Below are positions 1-8,956 of a stretch of DNA of 64,000 nt, one piece after another. Each line of letters starts with the position of its first letter. Position 1 is the first letter of the stretch. The stretch lies in NCBI RefSeq assembly GCF_018449725.1, contig NZ_JAAVVC010000005.1, positions 62,001-126,000 of the forward strand, given 5' to 3'. The DNA comes from Pseudomonas sp. dw_612. Its GTDB lineage: Bacteria; Pseudomonadota; Gammaproteobacteria; Pseudomonadales; Pseudomonadaceae. The notes under the pieces are model-generated. The model did not search any database, was not told the DNA's origin, and worked only from the letters and a program-made list of their open reading frames with translations. The translations under genes were made by a program, and so were the position numbers.

Positions 1-15
1 CAGTGGATCGGCCAT
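1..15 (-). CDS. Start of an unidentified protein (partial, cut by window edge)
   Basis: Only the first five codons (M-A-D-P-L) lie in the window, reading out through base 1. The start is supported by a purine-rich ribosome binding site (GAGAGGA) 8 bases before the ATG. The gene lies downstream of purU on the same strand, with a large palindromic repeat between them. Too little is visible to assign a function. Confidence 0.5.
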
Positions 16-38
16 GGTCAATATCCTCTCGCTACACA

Positions 39-142
39 GATCGTTCCCGCGCTCTGCGTGGGAATGCCGCCATGGACGCTCTGCGTCCGCTTAGTGACGC
101 AGAGCGTCACGGGATGCATTCCCACGCAGCGTGGGAACGATC
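39..142. repeat. Large inverted repeat of the GATCGTTCCC type, REP-like
   Basis: The arms GATCGTTCCC...GCGTGGGAATGC and GCATTCCCACGC...GTGGGAACGATC can pair over about 25 bp. The centre holds a second palindrome (GACGCTCTGCGTC / GACGCAGAGCGTC). It sits in the 137-bp gap between purU and the next minus-strand gene, so it could also act as a transcription attenuator or mRNA-stabilising hairpin. Confidence 0.75.
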
Positions 143-152
143 ATTGCGTAGT

Positions 153-1001
153 CTAGAACACGACAGTTTTATTGCCGTGCACCAGCACCCGGTCTTCCAG
201 GTGATAGCGCAAGCCGCGAGCCAGCACCATCTTCTCGACGTCACGGCCGAAACGCACCATGTCTTCGATACTGTCGCTGTGGCTGACGCGCACCACGTCC
301 TGCTCGATGATCGGACCGGCGTCCAGCTCTTCGGTGACGTAGTGGCACGTAGCACCAATCAACTTCACGCCACGCAGGGACGCCTGGTGGTACGGCTTGG
401 CCCCGACGAACGACGGCAGAAAGCTGTGGTGAATGTTGATGACCTTGTGGGCATATTCGCTGCACAACTCCGGCGGCAGAATCTGCATGTAACGGGCAAG
501 TACCACCACTTCGGCATCGTGCTGTTTAACCAGACGCGAAACTTCAGCAAAGGCTGGCTCTTTGTCCTGCGGATTGACCGGAACGTGGTAGTACGGAATG
601 CCGTGCCACTCGACCATGCTGCGCAAGTCATCATGGTTGGAAATCACGCAGGAAATTTCGCAGTCCAGTTCATCGCTGTGCCAGCGGTGCAGCAAGTCCG
701 CCAGGCAATGGGATTCACGGCTGGCCATCAACACCACGCGTTTCTTCTGCGCGGTATCGGTAATACGCCAGTTCATCGAGAACTCTTCGGCGATCGGCGC
801 AAACGCTTCGCGAAAGGCTTCGAGACCAAAAGGCAACGAATCGGCACGAATTTCGTGACGCATGAAGAACCAGCCACTGAGATTATCCGAGTGATGGCTC
901 GCTTCAGTGATCCAGCCGTTATGTGACGCCAGAAAGTTACTGACTTTAGCAACGATGCCGACGCGGTCCGGGCAAGCAATCACCAGCCGAAAAGTGCGCA
1001 T
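153..1001 (-). CDS. purU: Formyltetrahydrofolate deformylase
   Basis: The 282-residue product hydrolyses 10-formyl-THF to THF and formate in the cytoplasm, supplying formate for purine synthesis and balancing one-carbon pools. An N-terminal ACT domain begins MRTFRLVIACPDRVGIVAKV. A formyltransferase-fold domain follows, with the conserved NIHHSFLPSF segment and the GATCHYVTEELDAGPII segment containing the catalytic Asp. The length matches the PurU family. The ATG at 1001 was preferred over an upstream in-frame start at 1103 because the ACT domain begins exactly there. It is transcribed divergently from mvaT. Confidence 0.95.
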   Translation of the reverse strand: MRTFRLVIACPDRVGIVAKVSNFLASHNGWITEASHHSDNLSGWFFMRHEIRADSLPFGLEAFREAFAPIAEEFSMNWRITDTAQKKRVVLMASRESHCLADLLHRWHSDELDCEISCVISNHDDLRSMVEWHGIPYYHVPVNPQDKEPAFAEVSRLVKQHDAEVVVLARYMQILPPELCSEYAHKVINIHHSFLPSFVGAKPYHQASLRGVKLIGATCHYVTEELDAGPIIEQDVVRVSHSDSIEDMVRFGRDVEKMVLARGLRYHLEDRVLVHGNKTVVF

Positions 1002-1339
1002 GAGGGTAAAACTCCAGAACTTCGCAAAGGCCGCCATTCTAGCGATTGCGCGACAAAACTGCAGTATTGATGACGTCTTGATCTGCACGCCGCTCAGCAC
1101 CACGGGTTTCTGGCCGCGTCGCTACCCGCGCGATGGTGTTCTTGAAGCCGTCTTCAAGAGATCAATTGTGAATATCTGTGTTGAATCGTCTGACACTATT
1201 TAACAACACATCAAATTTGTGACGGACTCACCGCAACTAAATTAAATAAACTCCGGTTAAATGTTTACTTGATGAAACAGCCTGACTATTATTGCCGCAC
1301 TGTCCCTGCCATCCTGCGTCCTACATAAGGTAGTCCTCA
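1002..1339. promoter_or_regulatory. AT-rich divergent region between purU and mvaT
   Basis: No gene is seen here. From about 1160 to 1300 the sequence is clearly more AT-rich than its surroundings, with runs such as AACTAAATTAAATAAACT and TGTTTACTTGATGAAAC. This is the likely mvaT promoter region. MvaT/H-NS family proteins bind AT-rich DNA and often autoregulate, so autoregulation here is plausible but is an inference. Confidence 0.5.
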
Positions 1340-1717
1340 ATGTCCTTGATCAACGAATACCGCGCCACCGAAGAAGCTATCAAAGAGCTGCAAGCCCGTT
1401 TGAAGAATCTGTCCCAAGACGACAAACTGCAAACCGAGCTGGAATTCGAAGGCAAACTGCGCACCCTGATGGGCGAGTACTCCAAATCCCTGCGTGACAT
1501 CATCGCGCTGTTGGATCCAGAGTCCAAAAGCAAAGCACCACGCGGCGGCGCAGTAAAAACTACTGGCACCAAGCGTGCTCGCAAAGTTAAACAATACAAA
1601 AATCCGCACAACGGCGAAGTCATCGAAACCAAAGGTGGCAACCACAAAACTCTGAAAGAGTGGAAAGCCAAGTGGGGCGGTGACGTGGTTGAAGGCTGGG
1701 CGACCCTGCTGGGCTAA
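1340..1717 (+). CDS. mvaT: MvaT/MvaU-family H-NS-like nucleoid protein
   Basis: This 125-residue xenogeneic silencer begins MSLINEYRATEEAIKELQAR. The N-terminal half (about residues 1-60) is a coiled-coil oligomerisation region. A basic linker (SKAPRGGAVKTTGTKRARKVKQ) follows. The C-terminal DNA-binding domain contains the conserved YKNPHNGEVIETKGGNHKTLKEWKAKWG region. The family coats AT-rich, horizontally acquired DNA and represses it; Tc toxin loci such as those in this window are plausible targets. A rho-independent terminator follows, and sbcB converges from the other side, the usual arrangement in pseudomonads. Whether it is the MvaT or MvaU paralogue cannot be decided here. Confidence 0.93.
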   Translation: MSLINEYRATEEAIKELQARLKNLSQDDKLQTELEFEGKLRTLMGEYSKSLRDIIALLDPESKSKAPRGGAVKTTGTKRARKVKQYKNPHNGEVIETKGGNHKTLKEWKAKWGGDVVEGWATLLG

Positions 1718-1756
1718 GCCGCACGCCTGTCGCAGACCTGTTCTGTGACACAAAAG

Positions 1757-1783
1757 AACGCCAGCGGATGCTGGCGTTTTTTA
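1757..1783 (+). terminator. Rho-independent terminator after mvaT
   Basis: The stem AACGCCAGC / GCTGGCGTT with a short loop is followed by TTTTTT. It lies between the convergent mvaT and sbcB genes and could work in both directions, because the opposite strand also carries a T-rich stretch after the stem. Confidence 0.9.
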
Positions 1784-1814
1784 TGCCTGGCATTCAGGCT
1801 TCAATCATTCGATT

Positions 1815-3245
1815 TCAAAGACTCAAACGTTTGCGTAATCCCTGGACATAATTTGCCCATTCATTCAGCACCTGTTGCTGAAACGATGTAGCGTTATTTG
1901 CCAACTGCGCCGCCGCCTCTGCAAAAGATTCCAGGGTATTCGGCGCGCCCCACTCCGGCGCACTCAAACGTTGCTGACAAAATAGCCGCCAGCGTTCTTG
2001 CTCTTCGGAATTCAACGTATCGGGGAAGTTACGTGCGCGATATCGAAACAATAATTCCGGTAAGCGTTCATCATCGAACGGCCATTGTTGTTGCCCTAAT
2101 TGCACAGGGTCAGCGGCCCGGACTTGCTCACATAGACGCCGATCCCGATCACCGATAAAGCCATCGTATAACTGTTGCTCCGGGTCCTGGCTCGCGGCGA
2201 AATCTTCGCTGGCATAAATCGCCATGACTTTATCTCGCCAAACTTGTTGTGCGTCAGTTAGCCGCAGCGCCCGCGCCTGATATAGCGCCATATCCAGCCC
2301 CAGCCGTTGCTGATCTTCAGGACGAAGTACCGACAGCGGCGCCACCACCGGGCACTTATTGATATGAATGAGTTTGAGCGGCACCGGCAGCTCGCCTTCC
2401 GCCAGATCATCGCGGCGGGTATACAGGCGCTGACGCAACGTCTCGGCGTCCAGGTCGAGCAAGCCCTGCGGGTCCAGGTACAAGTCGCAGACAATCAGCG
2501 CGTTCTTGTTCCGCGGATGCCACGCCAGGGGTAACACCACGCCGACATAACTGCGCGCCGCCGAGAAGCGTCCGGAAATGTGCACCATCGGCTGCAACAG
2601 CCGAACCTGATCCATCACCTTTTGTTTACTGCGCAACTGAAACAGCCAGTCATACAGCTTCGGTTGTTTTTCCCGGATCAGACGAGCCAGGGCAATCGTC
2701 GCGCGAACGTCCGACAAGGCTTCGTGGGCGTTGCCGTGATCGATGTGATTGGCGACCGTCAGGCGATCCAGCTTGAGCGTCACCCGACCTTCGTCGTCGG
2801 TGGGCCACACCAGGCCATCGGGACGCAACGCATACGCCGCACGCACCACATCGATCAGATCCCAGCGACTGTTGCCGCCCTGCCACTCACGGGCATAAGG
2901 ATCGAAAAAGTTTCGATACAGGCTGTAACGGGTCATCTCGTCGTCAAATCGCAACGTATTGTAACCGGCGCCACAGGTGCCGGGCGCCGCGAGCTGGGCA
3001 TGCACCCGGGTCATGAAATCGGCTTCGCTCAAGCCTTGTTCGGCCAGACGACTGGGCGTGATACCGGTAATCGCGCAGGCCGCCGGGTGCGGCAGGATGT
3101 CGTCACTGGGCTGGCAATACAGATTGACCGGCTCGTCTATTTCATTGAGTTCGAAGTCGGTGCGAATCCCCGCGACTTGCAGCGGGCGGTCGCAGCGGGG
3201 ATTGATGCCAGTGGTTTCATAGTCGTACCAGAAGATGGAGGTCAC
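1815..3245 (-). CDS. sbcB: Exodeoxyribonuclease I
   Basis: The 476-residue product is a 3'-5' single-strand DNA exonuclease acting in recombination and mismatch repair. The DEDDh exonuclease domain is visible: FWYDYETTGINP carries the first Asp-Glu pair near residues 8-10, GYNTLRFDDEM the middle Asp, and HEALSDVRATIALA the catalytic His-Asp. The ExoI SH3-like and C-terminal helical regions follow, and the length fits E. coli ExoI (475 aa). The start is GTG at 3245, preceded by AGGAACAGCCC. The gene converges on mvaT. Confidence 0.95.
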   Translation of the reverse strand: MTSIFWYDYETTGINPRCDRPLQVAGIRTDFELNEIDEPVNLYCQPSDDILPHPAACAITGITPSRLAEQGLSEADFMTRVHAQLAAPGTCGAGYNTLRFDDEMTRYSLYRNFFDPYAREWQGGNSRWDLIDVVRAAYALRPDGLVWPTDDEGRVTLKLDRLTVANHIDHGNAHEALSDVRATIALARLIREKQPKLYDWLFQLRSKQKVMDQVRLLQPMVHISGRFSAARSYVGVVLPLAWHPRNKNALIVCDLYLDPQGLLDLDAETLRQRLYTRRDDLAEGELPVPLKLIHINKCPVVAPLSVLRPEDQQRLGLDMALYQARALRLTDAQQVWRDKVMAIYASEDFAASQDPEQQLYDGFIGDRDRRLCEQVRAADPVQLGQQQWPFDDERLPELLFRYRARNFPDTLNSEEQERWRLFCQQRLSAPEWGAPNTLESFAEAAAQLANNATSFQQQVLNEWANYVQGLRKRLSL

Positions 3246-3431
3246 GGGCTGTTCCTGAACTGAAGACCGGCGAAGTCTAGGCGCAGATCAGTCGCTGCGG
3301 CCAGTCATCTTGTCATTCAATCATTTCCGGCTTTGCATCGTGCAATACATAGTTATGTCGTTTTCCCCCGAGAGGCTGCTAGCATCGGGCGGACATCGAA
3401 TCCCGATCCGGCCACGTCATTCAGGTTGCCC

Positions 3432-4157
3432 ATGCTCGAGACCACAGCACTGCCAAGGAAAGCGACGCTGTCCCCGCCTCTGGACACGCGGTATCAAGTC
3501 GAAACGCCCGAAGGCATCGACTTGCCACTGCGCCCGGCCGGGTTGATGGTCCGTGCGCTGGCATTCTCCATCGACCTTGGCCTGCGCGGGTTGATCCTCG
3601 GTGCGTTGTTCATCGTGTTGGCGTTCCTCGGCAAACTCGGCGCCGGGCTGGGTTCGATCCTGCTGTTCGGGATCAGTTGGTGGTACATGGTGCTGTTCGA
3701 AGTGCTCAACCAGGGTCGCTCGCCGGGCAAGCAATGGATGGGATTGCGCGTGGTGCAGGATGATGGCGCGCCGGTTGGCTGGTCGGCCTCGCTGCTGCGC
3801 AACCTGTTGCGTTTTGTCGATCTGTTGCCGTTCGGCTATTTCCTCGGTGCCATCAGTTGCCTGCAACATCCTACCTTCAAGCGCCTCGGCGACCTCGCCG
3901 CCGGTACACTCGTGGTCTACAGCGAACAACGGCTCACAAGGCCGGACCTGCCCGACGCCCAACCCCGGCGCCCGGCCTTTGCCCTGACGCTCACCGAACA
4001 GCGCGCCATCCTCGGTTTTGCCGAGCGCCAGGGTGAACTGTCCCCGGCACGGGTCAATGAACTGGCGACCATCCTCGCCGGCCCCTTGCAGGTTCCGCCG
4101 CCACGGGCCGTGGCCGAACTCAACGGCATCGCCCGCGGCTTGTTGGGCCCCACATGA
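3432..4157 (+). CDS. RDD-family membrane protein
   Basis: This 241-residue protein has an RDD domain at about residues 15-160. The motif RALAFSIDLGLRGLILG gives the first membrane helix with its Arg and Asp. A second helix pair surrounds ILLFGISWWYMVLFEVLNQGRSPGKQWMGLRVV. The C-terminal part is hydrophilic. The ATG at 3432 gives a product starting MLETTALPRK; an upstream start at 3333 would add a non-conserved extension. It is the first gene of a six-gene operon and overlaps the SpoIIM-like gene by ATGA. RDD proteins are common partners of SpoIIM/MoxR/DUF58 clusters, but the molecular role is unknown. Confidence 0.85.
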   Translation: MLETTALPRKATLSPPLDTRYQVETPEGIDLPLRPAGLMVRALAFSIDLGLRGLILGALFIVLAFLGKLGAGLGSILLFGISWWYMVLFEVLNQGRSPGKQWMGLRVVQDDGAPVGWSASLLRNLLRFVDLLPFGYFLGAISCLQHPTFKRLGDLAAGTLVVYSEQRLTRPDLPDAQPRRPAFALTLTEQRAILGFAERQGELSPARVNELATILAGPLQVPPPRAVAELNGIARGLLGPT

Positions 4158-5131
4158 AGCAAAGCCTTTTCGAAAGTCGCCACAAGGCCGAATGGGAACA
4201 CTTCGCCCTGGTCCTCGACCGGTTGGAACGGGGCAAGGACGCCTCACGCATCGCCAGTTTTGCGAAAGACTATCGCCGCCTCTGCCACCACCTGGCCCTG
4301 GCCCGGGAGCGCGGCTACAGCAGTTTCCTGGTGGACTCGTTGCAGCATCAGGTACTGCGCGGGCATCAGCAGTTTTATCGGCACCGCAGCCGACTGGGGG
4401 CCAACGCGCTGGCGTTCATCCTGGCCGACTTCCCGCGGCTGGTGCGCCAGCAGTGGCCCTTCGTACTCGCCGCCGGCCTGATGTTTTTTGGCAGCCTGAT
4501 CGGTATGGGCCTGTTGGTTTATTTCTTCCCGGACCTGATCTACAACCTGATCCCGGCCGATCAGGTCAGCGAGATGCAAAGCATGTACGACCCGGTCGCC
4601 GGGCACCTCGGGCGTTCGGCGGAACGGGCGGCCAGCGAAGACTGGGTGATGTTCGGCTACTACATCATGCACAACATCGGCATCGCCTTTCAGACCTTCG
4701 CCAGCGGTTTGCTGTTTGGCCTGGGCAGCGCGTTTTTCCTGTTCTTCAACGGCTTGACCATCGGCGCAGTGGCCGGGCACCTGACCCACATCGGTTACGG
4801 GCAAACCTTCTGGTCATTCGTGATCGGCCACGGCGCTTTCGAATTGAGCGCCATCGTCCTGTCCGGCGCCGCTGGCCTGCAATTGGGTTGGGCGTTGATC
4901 GCGCCGGGGCGTTTGCCCCGTGCTGAAGCCTTGCGCCTGGCCGCGCGCAAAAGCGTGTTGCTGATTTGCGGGGTAATGCTGTTTCTGTTGATAGCGGCAT
5001 TTATCGAAGCTTATTGGTCGTCCACGACCGCGCCCACGCCGATGACCAAATACCTGGTCGGCGCCGGACTCTGGATCGTGATGGCGTTGTATCTGCTGTT
5101 GGCCGGACGGACTTCCCATGCGCCTGAGTGA
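4154..5131 (+). CDS. SpoIIM-like (stage II sporulation protein M / DUF95) membrane protein
   Basis: The 325-residue protein begins MKQSLFESRHKAEWEHFALVLDRLE, typical of the DUF95/SpoIIM family outside spore formers. A soluble N-terminal helical part (about 1-95) is followed by several membrane helices, including FVLAAGLMFFGSLIGMGLLV and GLLFGLGSAFFLFFNGLTIGAV, with the conserved GHGAFELSAIVLSGAAGLQLG near residue 230. The name does not imply sporulation. It overlaps the RDD gene upstream by four bases and the DUF4129 gene downstream by fourteen, so translation is probably coupled. Confidence 0.88.
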   Translation: MKQSLFESRHKAEWEHFALVLDRLERGKDASRIASFAKDYRRLCHHLALARERGYSSFLVDSLQHQVLRGHQQFYRHRSRLGANALAFILADFPRLVRQQWPFVLAAGLMFFGSLIGMGLLVYFFPDLIYNLIPADQVSEMQSMYDPVAGHLGRSAERAASEDWVMFGYYIMHNIGIAFQTFASGLLFGLGSAFFLFFNGLTIGAVAGHLTHIGYGQTFWSFVIGHGAFELSAIVLSGAAGLQLGWALIAPGRLPRAEALRLAARKSVLLICGVMLFLLIAAFIEAYWSSTTAPTPMTKYLVGAGLWIVMALYLLLAGRTSHAPE

Positions 5132-6662
5132 CGCTACCGTGATGATTCGCCCGCGCAACACCTGGGAAGCCATGGACCTCGGCGTGCTGCTGACGCAACG
5201 GCATCGCCGGCTGTTGATGACCAGTTGGGCCATCGTGACCTTGCCGGTGTTCGCCCTGCTCACTGTGTTGCTGTGGGATTCGCCGTCCCTGGCCGTGTTC
5301 ATTTTCTGGTGGCTCAAACCGGCGTTCGAGCGGCTGCCGTTGTACATCCTGTCGAAAACCCTGTTCGGCGAAACCCCGACCCTCAAACAAGCCCTGCGCC
5401 AGTGGCCACGCCTGCTCAAGCCGCAATTGCTCGCCAGCCTGACCTGGCGCCGCCTGAGCCTGAGCCGCAGTTTCCTGATGCCGGTGGTGCAACTCGAAGG
5501 CCTGGACGGTACGGCTCGCCAACAACGCTTGCGCGTGCTGCTGCAACACAATGCCGGCGCCGCGCAGTGGCTGACGATCATCGGCGTGCACCTGGAAACC
5601 GCGCTGTGGATCGGTTTGATGGTGCTGTTCTATCTTCTGCTGCCGCAACAGATCGAACTCGACTGGGACTGGCAAACCCTAATCGCCGCTGCCACCCACG
5701 ACTGGCGCTGGCTGGAACACCTGACCAATGCCTTTTACGCATTGATATTGGTGGTGTGGGAACCGATCTATGTGGCCTGCGGTTTCAGCCTTTATCTGAA
5801 CCGGCGCACGGTGCTGGAGGCCTGGGACATCGAACTGGTGTTCCGCCGAATGCGTCAGCGCCTGAGCAACGTGGCGGTTGTCCTGTTGCTGGCGGGGGTT
5901 GTCTTGATACCGGGCACACAAAGCGTCTGGGCTGCCGAGCCGGTCATTTCGCCGGACACCCCGCGCCTGCTGGACCAGCCCCTGACCAGCCAGGCGTCCC
6001 GGGACAGCATCAAGGCGATCCTTGAGCAGCCGCCGTTCAAGAACAAGGAATCCGTCACCCGTTATCGTTTTGGTGAAGACAAGCCCGACGAGAAAACCCC
6101 GGACAACGGCCAGACGCCCGAATGGTTGAAGACGCTGGCCAGGCTGCTGGACAGTCAGCACTTCGGTGCCCTGGCCACGCTGATCGAAGTGTTGCTTTGG
6201 GGCAGCGTGATCGCCGGCCTCGGGTTATTGATCTGGCGCTACCGCGACTGGTTGCTGGCGTTTGTCAGTCGTCGACCGGTCTTGCGTCGCACGGTCAATC
6301 GCCCAATGCCCAAGCAACGGTTCGGGCTGGACATGCATCACGAAACCCTGCCCGCCGACGTCGCTGCCAGCGTCGAAGCCCTTTGGCAAACCAACCCTCG
6401 CGAAGCCCTCGGGCTGCTTTACCGGGCGCTGCTCAGCCGTTTGCTGCATGACTACAACCTGCCCTTGAAAGATGCCGACACCGAAGGGCAAGTGCTGGCG
6501 CACATCGGGCAACTGCAACAACCGGCGTTGTTGGCCTTCAGTCAAACCCTGACCCGCCACTGGCAGAATCTGGCCTACGGACATCGTTTGCCACCGGCGC
6601 AGTTGCAACAGGAACTCTGCGACGGCTGGCGCGCGCTGTTCAATCCGGGAGCCGCCCGTTGA
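5118..6662 (+). CDS. DUF4129 domain-containing membrane protein
   Basis: This 514-residue protein has two N-terminal hydrophobic segments (for example LPVFALLTVLLWDSPSLAVFIFWW), further helices around residues 165-190 and 250-270, and a helix near residue 360 (LIEVLLWGSVIAGLGLLIWRY). The cytosolic DUF4129 domain follows to the C-terminus, with NPREALGLLYRALLSRLL as its hallmark. DUF4129 also occurs fused to transglutaminases of the TgpA type, and the family usually sits with MoxR and DUF58. An alternative start at 5142 is possible. It overlaps both neighbours. Confidence 0.85.
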   Translation: MRLSDATVMIRPRNTWEAMDLGVLLTQRHRRLLMTSWAIVTLPVFALLTVLLWDSPSLAVFIFWWLKPAFERLPLYILSKTLFGETPTLKQALRQWPRLLKPQLLASLTWRRLSLSRSFLMPVVQLEGLDGTARQQRLRVLLQHNAGAAQWLTIIGVHLETALWIGLMVLFYLLLPQQIELDWDWQTLIAAATHDWRWLEHLTNAFYALILVVWEPIYVACGFSLYLNRRTVLEAWDIELVFRRMRQRLSNVAVVLLLAGVVLIPGTQSVWAAEPVISPDTPRLLDQPLTSQASRDSIKAILEQPPFKNKESVTRYRFGEDKPDEKTPDNGQTPEWLKTLARLLDSQHFGALATLIEVLLWGSVIAGLGLLIWRYRDWLLAFVSRRPVLRRTVNRPMPKQRFGLDMHHETLPADVAASVEALWQTNPREALGLLYRALLSRLLHDYNLPLKDADTEGQVLAHIGQLQQPALLAFSQTLTRHWQNLAYGHRLPPAQLQQELCDGWRALFNPGAAR

Positions 6663-7822
6663 GCCGGCGTGGTTGGCAAACCCTCGGCGCCGCCATTGCC
6701 GTGCTGTTCGGCGCACTGATTATTTTTCTGTTCCTAAAGGCCACGCCTTATCAGGAGATCGTCGATCACGGCCCTTCCCCCGAGGCCCGGGCCAACCCCT
6801 ATCTGGCGGCGGAGCAGTTTCTGCGCAAGCAAGGCGTCGAGGTGACCCACGCCAACAGCCTTGATGTGCTGCCCGGCATCGACCCCCGTCAGCACAGCCT
6901 CTTGTTGCTCGGCGACCGCTCGAACATGTCCCCGCGCCAGATCGATCAGGTGCTGAACTGGACCCGCGCCGGCGGCCGTCTGCTGTTCATCGCCGAATCC
7001 CTGTGGGATGAGAAGACCGGCCAGAGCAATGACCTGCTTTTGGACCGGGTGCAGTTGCATCAATCCCTGAGCAAAGACCTCAAGGACCCGCCCCCCGATC
7101 CGATCGACGATCCGTACCCGAACCTGACCAAGCTTTACCTGGAGGACGAAGACGCCCCGGCCTACCTCGGTTTCGACACCGCGTTCCATCTCGAAGACCC
7201 GAAGGACCTCGCCCAGGCCTGGGCCAACAGCGGCAAGGCCACGCACATGATGCAACTGCCCCACGGGCTCGGTTCGATCACTGTGGTCACCGATGCCGAC
7301 CTGTGGAAAGCCCCGGCCATCGAGCAATACGACAACGCCTGGCTGCTCTGGTACTTGAACGCCGACACCAGCGTTACGTTGCTGTACAACACCGATCACG
7401 ATTCGCTGCTGACCTTGCTGCTGCGATATTTCCCTCAGGCCCTGGTCGCCCTCGCTGCCCTGATCGGCCTCGCTTGCTGGCACGTCGGCGTGCGTCATGG
7501 CCCACTGCTGCAACCCGCCCCGCGAGCCCGTCGACAACTTCAGGAACACCTGCGCGCCAGCGCCGATTTCATGCTGCGCCGCAATGGGCAAAGCCACCTG
7601 CTGCAAGCCTTGCAGCAAGACGTCCTGCGTCGCGCCCGCCGCCGTCACCCCGGTTTTGAACAATTGGCGGTTGCCGAACAATGGCTGGTGCTCGCGCGCC
7701 TGACCCGGCAGCCCACCCGCGCCATCAGCCAGGCCCTGAGTCCGCGCCCGAAACAGCGGCTGTCCGCCGCTGAATTCAGCCGTCAGGTCGCCCACCTGCA
7801 AACCTTGAGGAACGCCTTATGA
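6659..7822 (+). CDS. DUF4350 domain-containing membrane-anchored protein
   Basis: The 387-residue protein starts with TTG at 6659, overlapping the DUF4129 stop (TTGA). One N-terminal membrane anchor (AAIAVLFGALIIFLFLK) is followed by a periplasmic domain. There, NPYLAAEQFLRKQGVEV and LLLLGDRSNMSPRQIDQVLNWTRAGGRLLFIAES form the DUF4350 (GATase-like) core at about residues 40-130. A second membrane helix near residue 260 (LLRYFPQALVALAALIGLACWHVG) leads to a basic cytosolic tail. It overlaps moxR by ATGA. The biochemical role is not known. Confidence 0.85.
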   Translation: MSRRGWQTLGAAIAVLFGALIIFLFLKATPYQEIVDHGPSPEARANPYLAAEQFLRKQGVEVTHANSLDVLPGIDPRQHSLLLLGDRSNMSPRQIDQVLNWTRAGGRLLFIAESLWDEKTGQSNDLLLDRVQLHQSLSKDLKDPPPDPIDDPYPNLTKLYLEDEDAPAYLGFDTAFHLEDPKDLAQAWANSGKATHMMQLPHGLGSITVVTDADLWKAPAIEQYDNAWLLWYLNADTSVTLLYNTDHDSLLTLLLRYFPQALVALAALIGLACWHVGVRHGPLLQPAPRARRQLQEHLRASADFMLRRNGQSHLLQALQQDVLRRARRRHPGFEQLAVAEQWLVLARLTRQPTRAISQALSPRPKQRLSAAEFSRQVAHLQTLRNAL

Positions 7823-8817
7823 GTGACATCGAGCCCGGCACACCCAACCACGCCGCCCAGCAACGTCAGCGCGCCAGTCAATTGGCCCAGACGGTGCGCA
7901 ACGAGTTGCAGAAAGCCGTGATCGGTCAGAACAGCGTGATCGATGACGTGCTCACCGCGTTGATCGCCGGCGGCCACGTATTGCTCGAAGGCGTGCCGGG
8001 GTTGGGCAAGACCTTGCTGGTGCGGGCGCTGGCCCGTTGCTTCGGCGGCGAGTTCGCGCGCATCCAGTTCACCCCAGACCTGATGCCCAGCGACGTCACC
8101 GGGCACGCGGTGTACGACCTGCAAACCGAGCAGTTCAAATTGCGCAAAGGCCCACTGTTCACCAACCTGTTGCTGGCCGACGAAATCAACCGCGCCCCGG
8201 CGAAAACCCAGGCCGCGCTGCTTGAAGCCATGCAGGAACGCCAGGTCACCCTCGAAGGCCGGGCGCTGCCGATTGCGCAGCCGTTCATGGTGCTCGCCAC
8301 GCAAAACCCGATCGAACAGGAAGGCACTTATCCGCTGCCGGAGGCCGAACTGGATCGCTTCATGCTCAAGGTGCGCATGGACTATCCCGACGCCGAGCAG
8401 GAGCTGGACATGGTGCGCCAGGTCACCCGTTCGACCCGCGCGGACATGCTCGATGTGCAACCGCTGCGCACCGTGCTGCAGGCCAAGGACGTCATGGCGT
8501 TGCAACGCATCGCCAGCGACTTGCCTCTCGATGAACAAGTGCTCGACTACGCCATTCGCCTGGCCCGCGCCACCCGCACCTGGCCCGGCCTGACCCTCGG
8601 CGCCGGGCCACGAGCCTCGATTGCACTGGTGCGTTGCGCCCGGGCGCGAGCGTTGCTGCGCGGTGGCGAATTCGTGATCCCGGATGACATCAAGGGCTGT
8701 GCGCTGGCGGTGTTGCGCCACCGGGTGCGGATTGCGCCGGAGCTTGATATTGAAGGGCTGGATGTCGATCAGGTGCTCGGACAGATGCTGGATCAAGTCA
8801 CGGCGCCGAGGGTGTGA
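7819..8817 (+). CDS. MoxR-family AAA+ ATPase
   Basis: The 332-residue ATPase has Walker A GVPGLGKT at residues 58-65, Walker B LLLADEINRAP (Asp121, Glu122), sensor 1 in FMVLATQNPIEQEGTYPLPEAELDRF, and a C-terminal lid. MoxR ATPases act as chaperones that assemble or activate partner complexes, often with a DUF58 protein and membrane partners encoded alongside, as here. It overlaps the DUF4350 gene by four bases. A REP-type repeat separates it from the DUF58 gene, the only real gap in the operon. Confidence 0.95.
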   Translation: MSDIEPGTPNHAAQQRQRASQLAQTVRNELQKAVIGQNSVIDDVLTALIAGGHVLLEGVPGLGKTLLVRALARCFGGEFARIQFTPDLMPSDVTGHAVYDLQTEQFKLRKGPLFTNLLLADEINRAPAKTQAALLEAMQERQVTLEGRALPIAQPFMVLATQNPIEQEGTYPLPEAELDRFMLKVRMDYPDAEQELDMVRQVTRSTRADMLDVQPLRTVLQAKDVMALQRIASDLPLDEQVLDYAIRLARATRTWPGLTLGAGPRASIALVRCARARALLRGGEFVIPDDIKGCALAVLRHRVRIAPELDIEGLDVDQVLGQMLDQVTAPRV

Positions 8818-8852
8818 ACGTCTTGATCAAAATTCGCGTGACGGGAAGAAAA

Positions 8853-8930
8853 GATCGCAGCCTTCGGCAGCTCCTACAGATGTTGCGCCTTTACTCAATC
8901 GGTGTAGGAGCTGCCGCAGGCTGCGATCTT
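8853..8930. repeat. REP pair, GATCGCAGCC...GGCTGCGATC type
   Basis: Two inverted copies of the GATCGCAGCCTTCGGCAGCT family face each other, separated by about 25 bases, between moxR and the DUF58 gene inside the operon. Such pairs form stable hairpins in mRNA and may tune the downstream DUF58 level. Confidence 0.9.
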
Positions 8931-8956
8931 TTAAACAGACAGCGCGGTGCCAAATA

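Noticed and set aside
3..926. A 307-codon plus-strand frame over purU
   Set aside because: It is antisense to a clear purU gene and lacks recognisable features.
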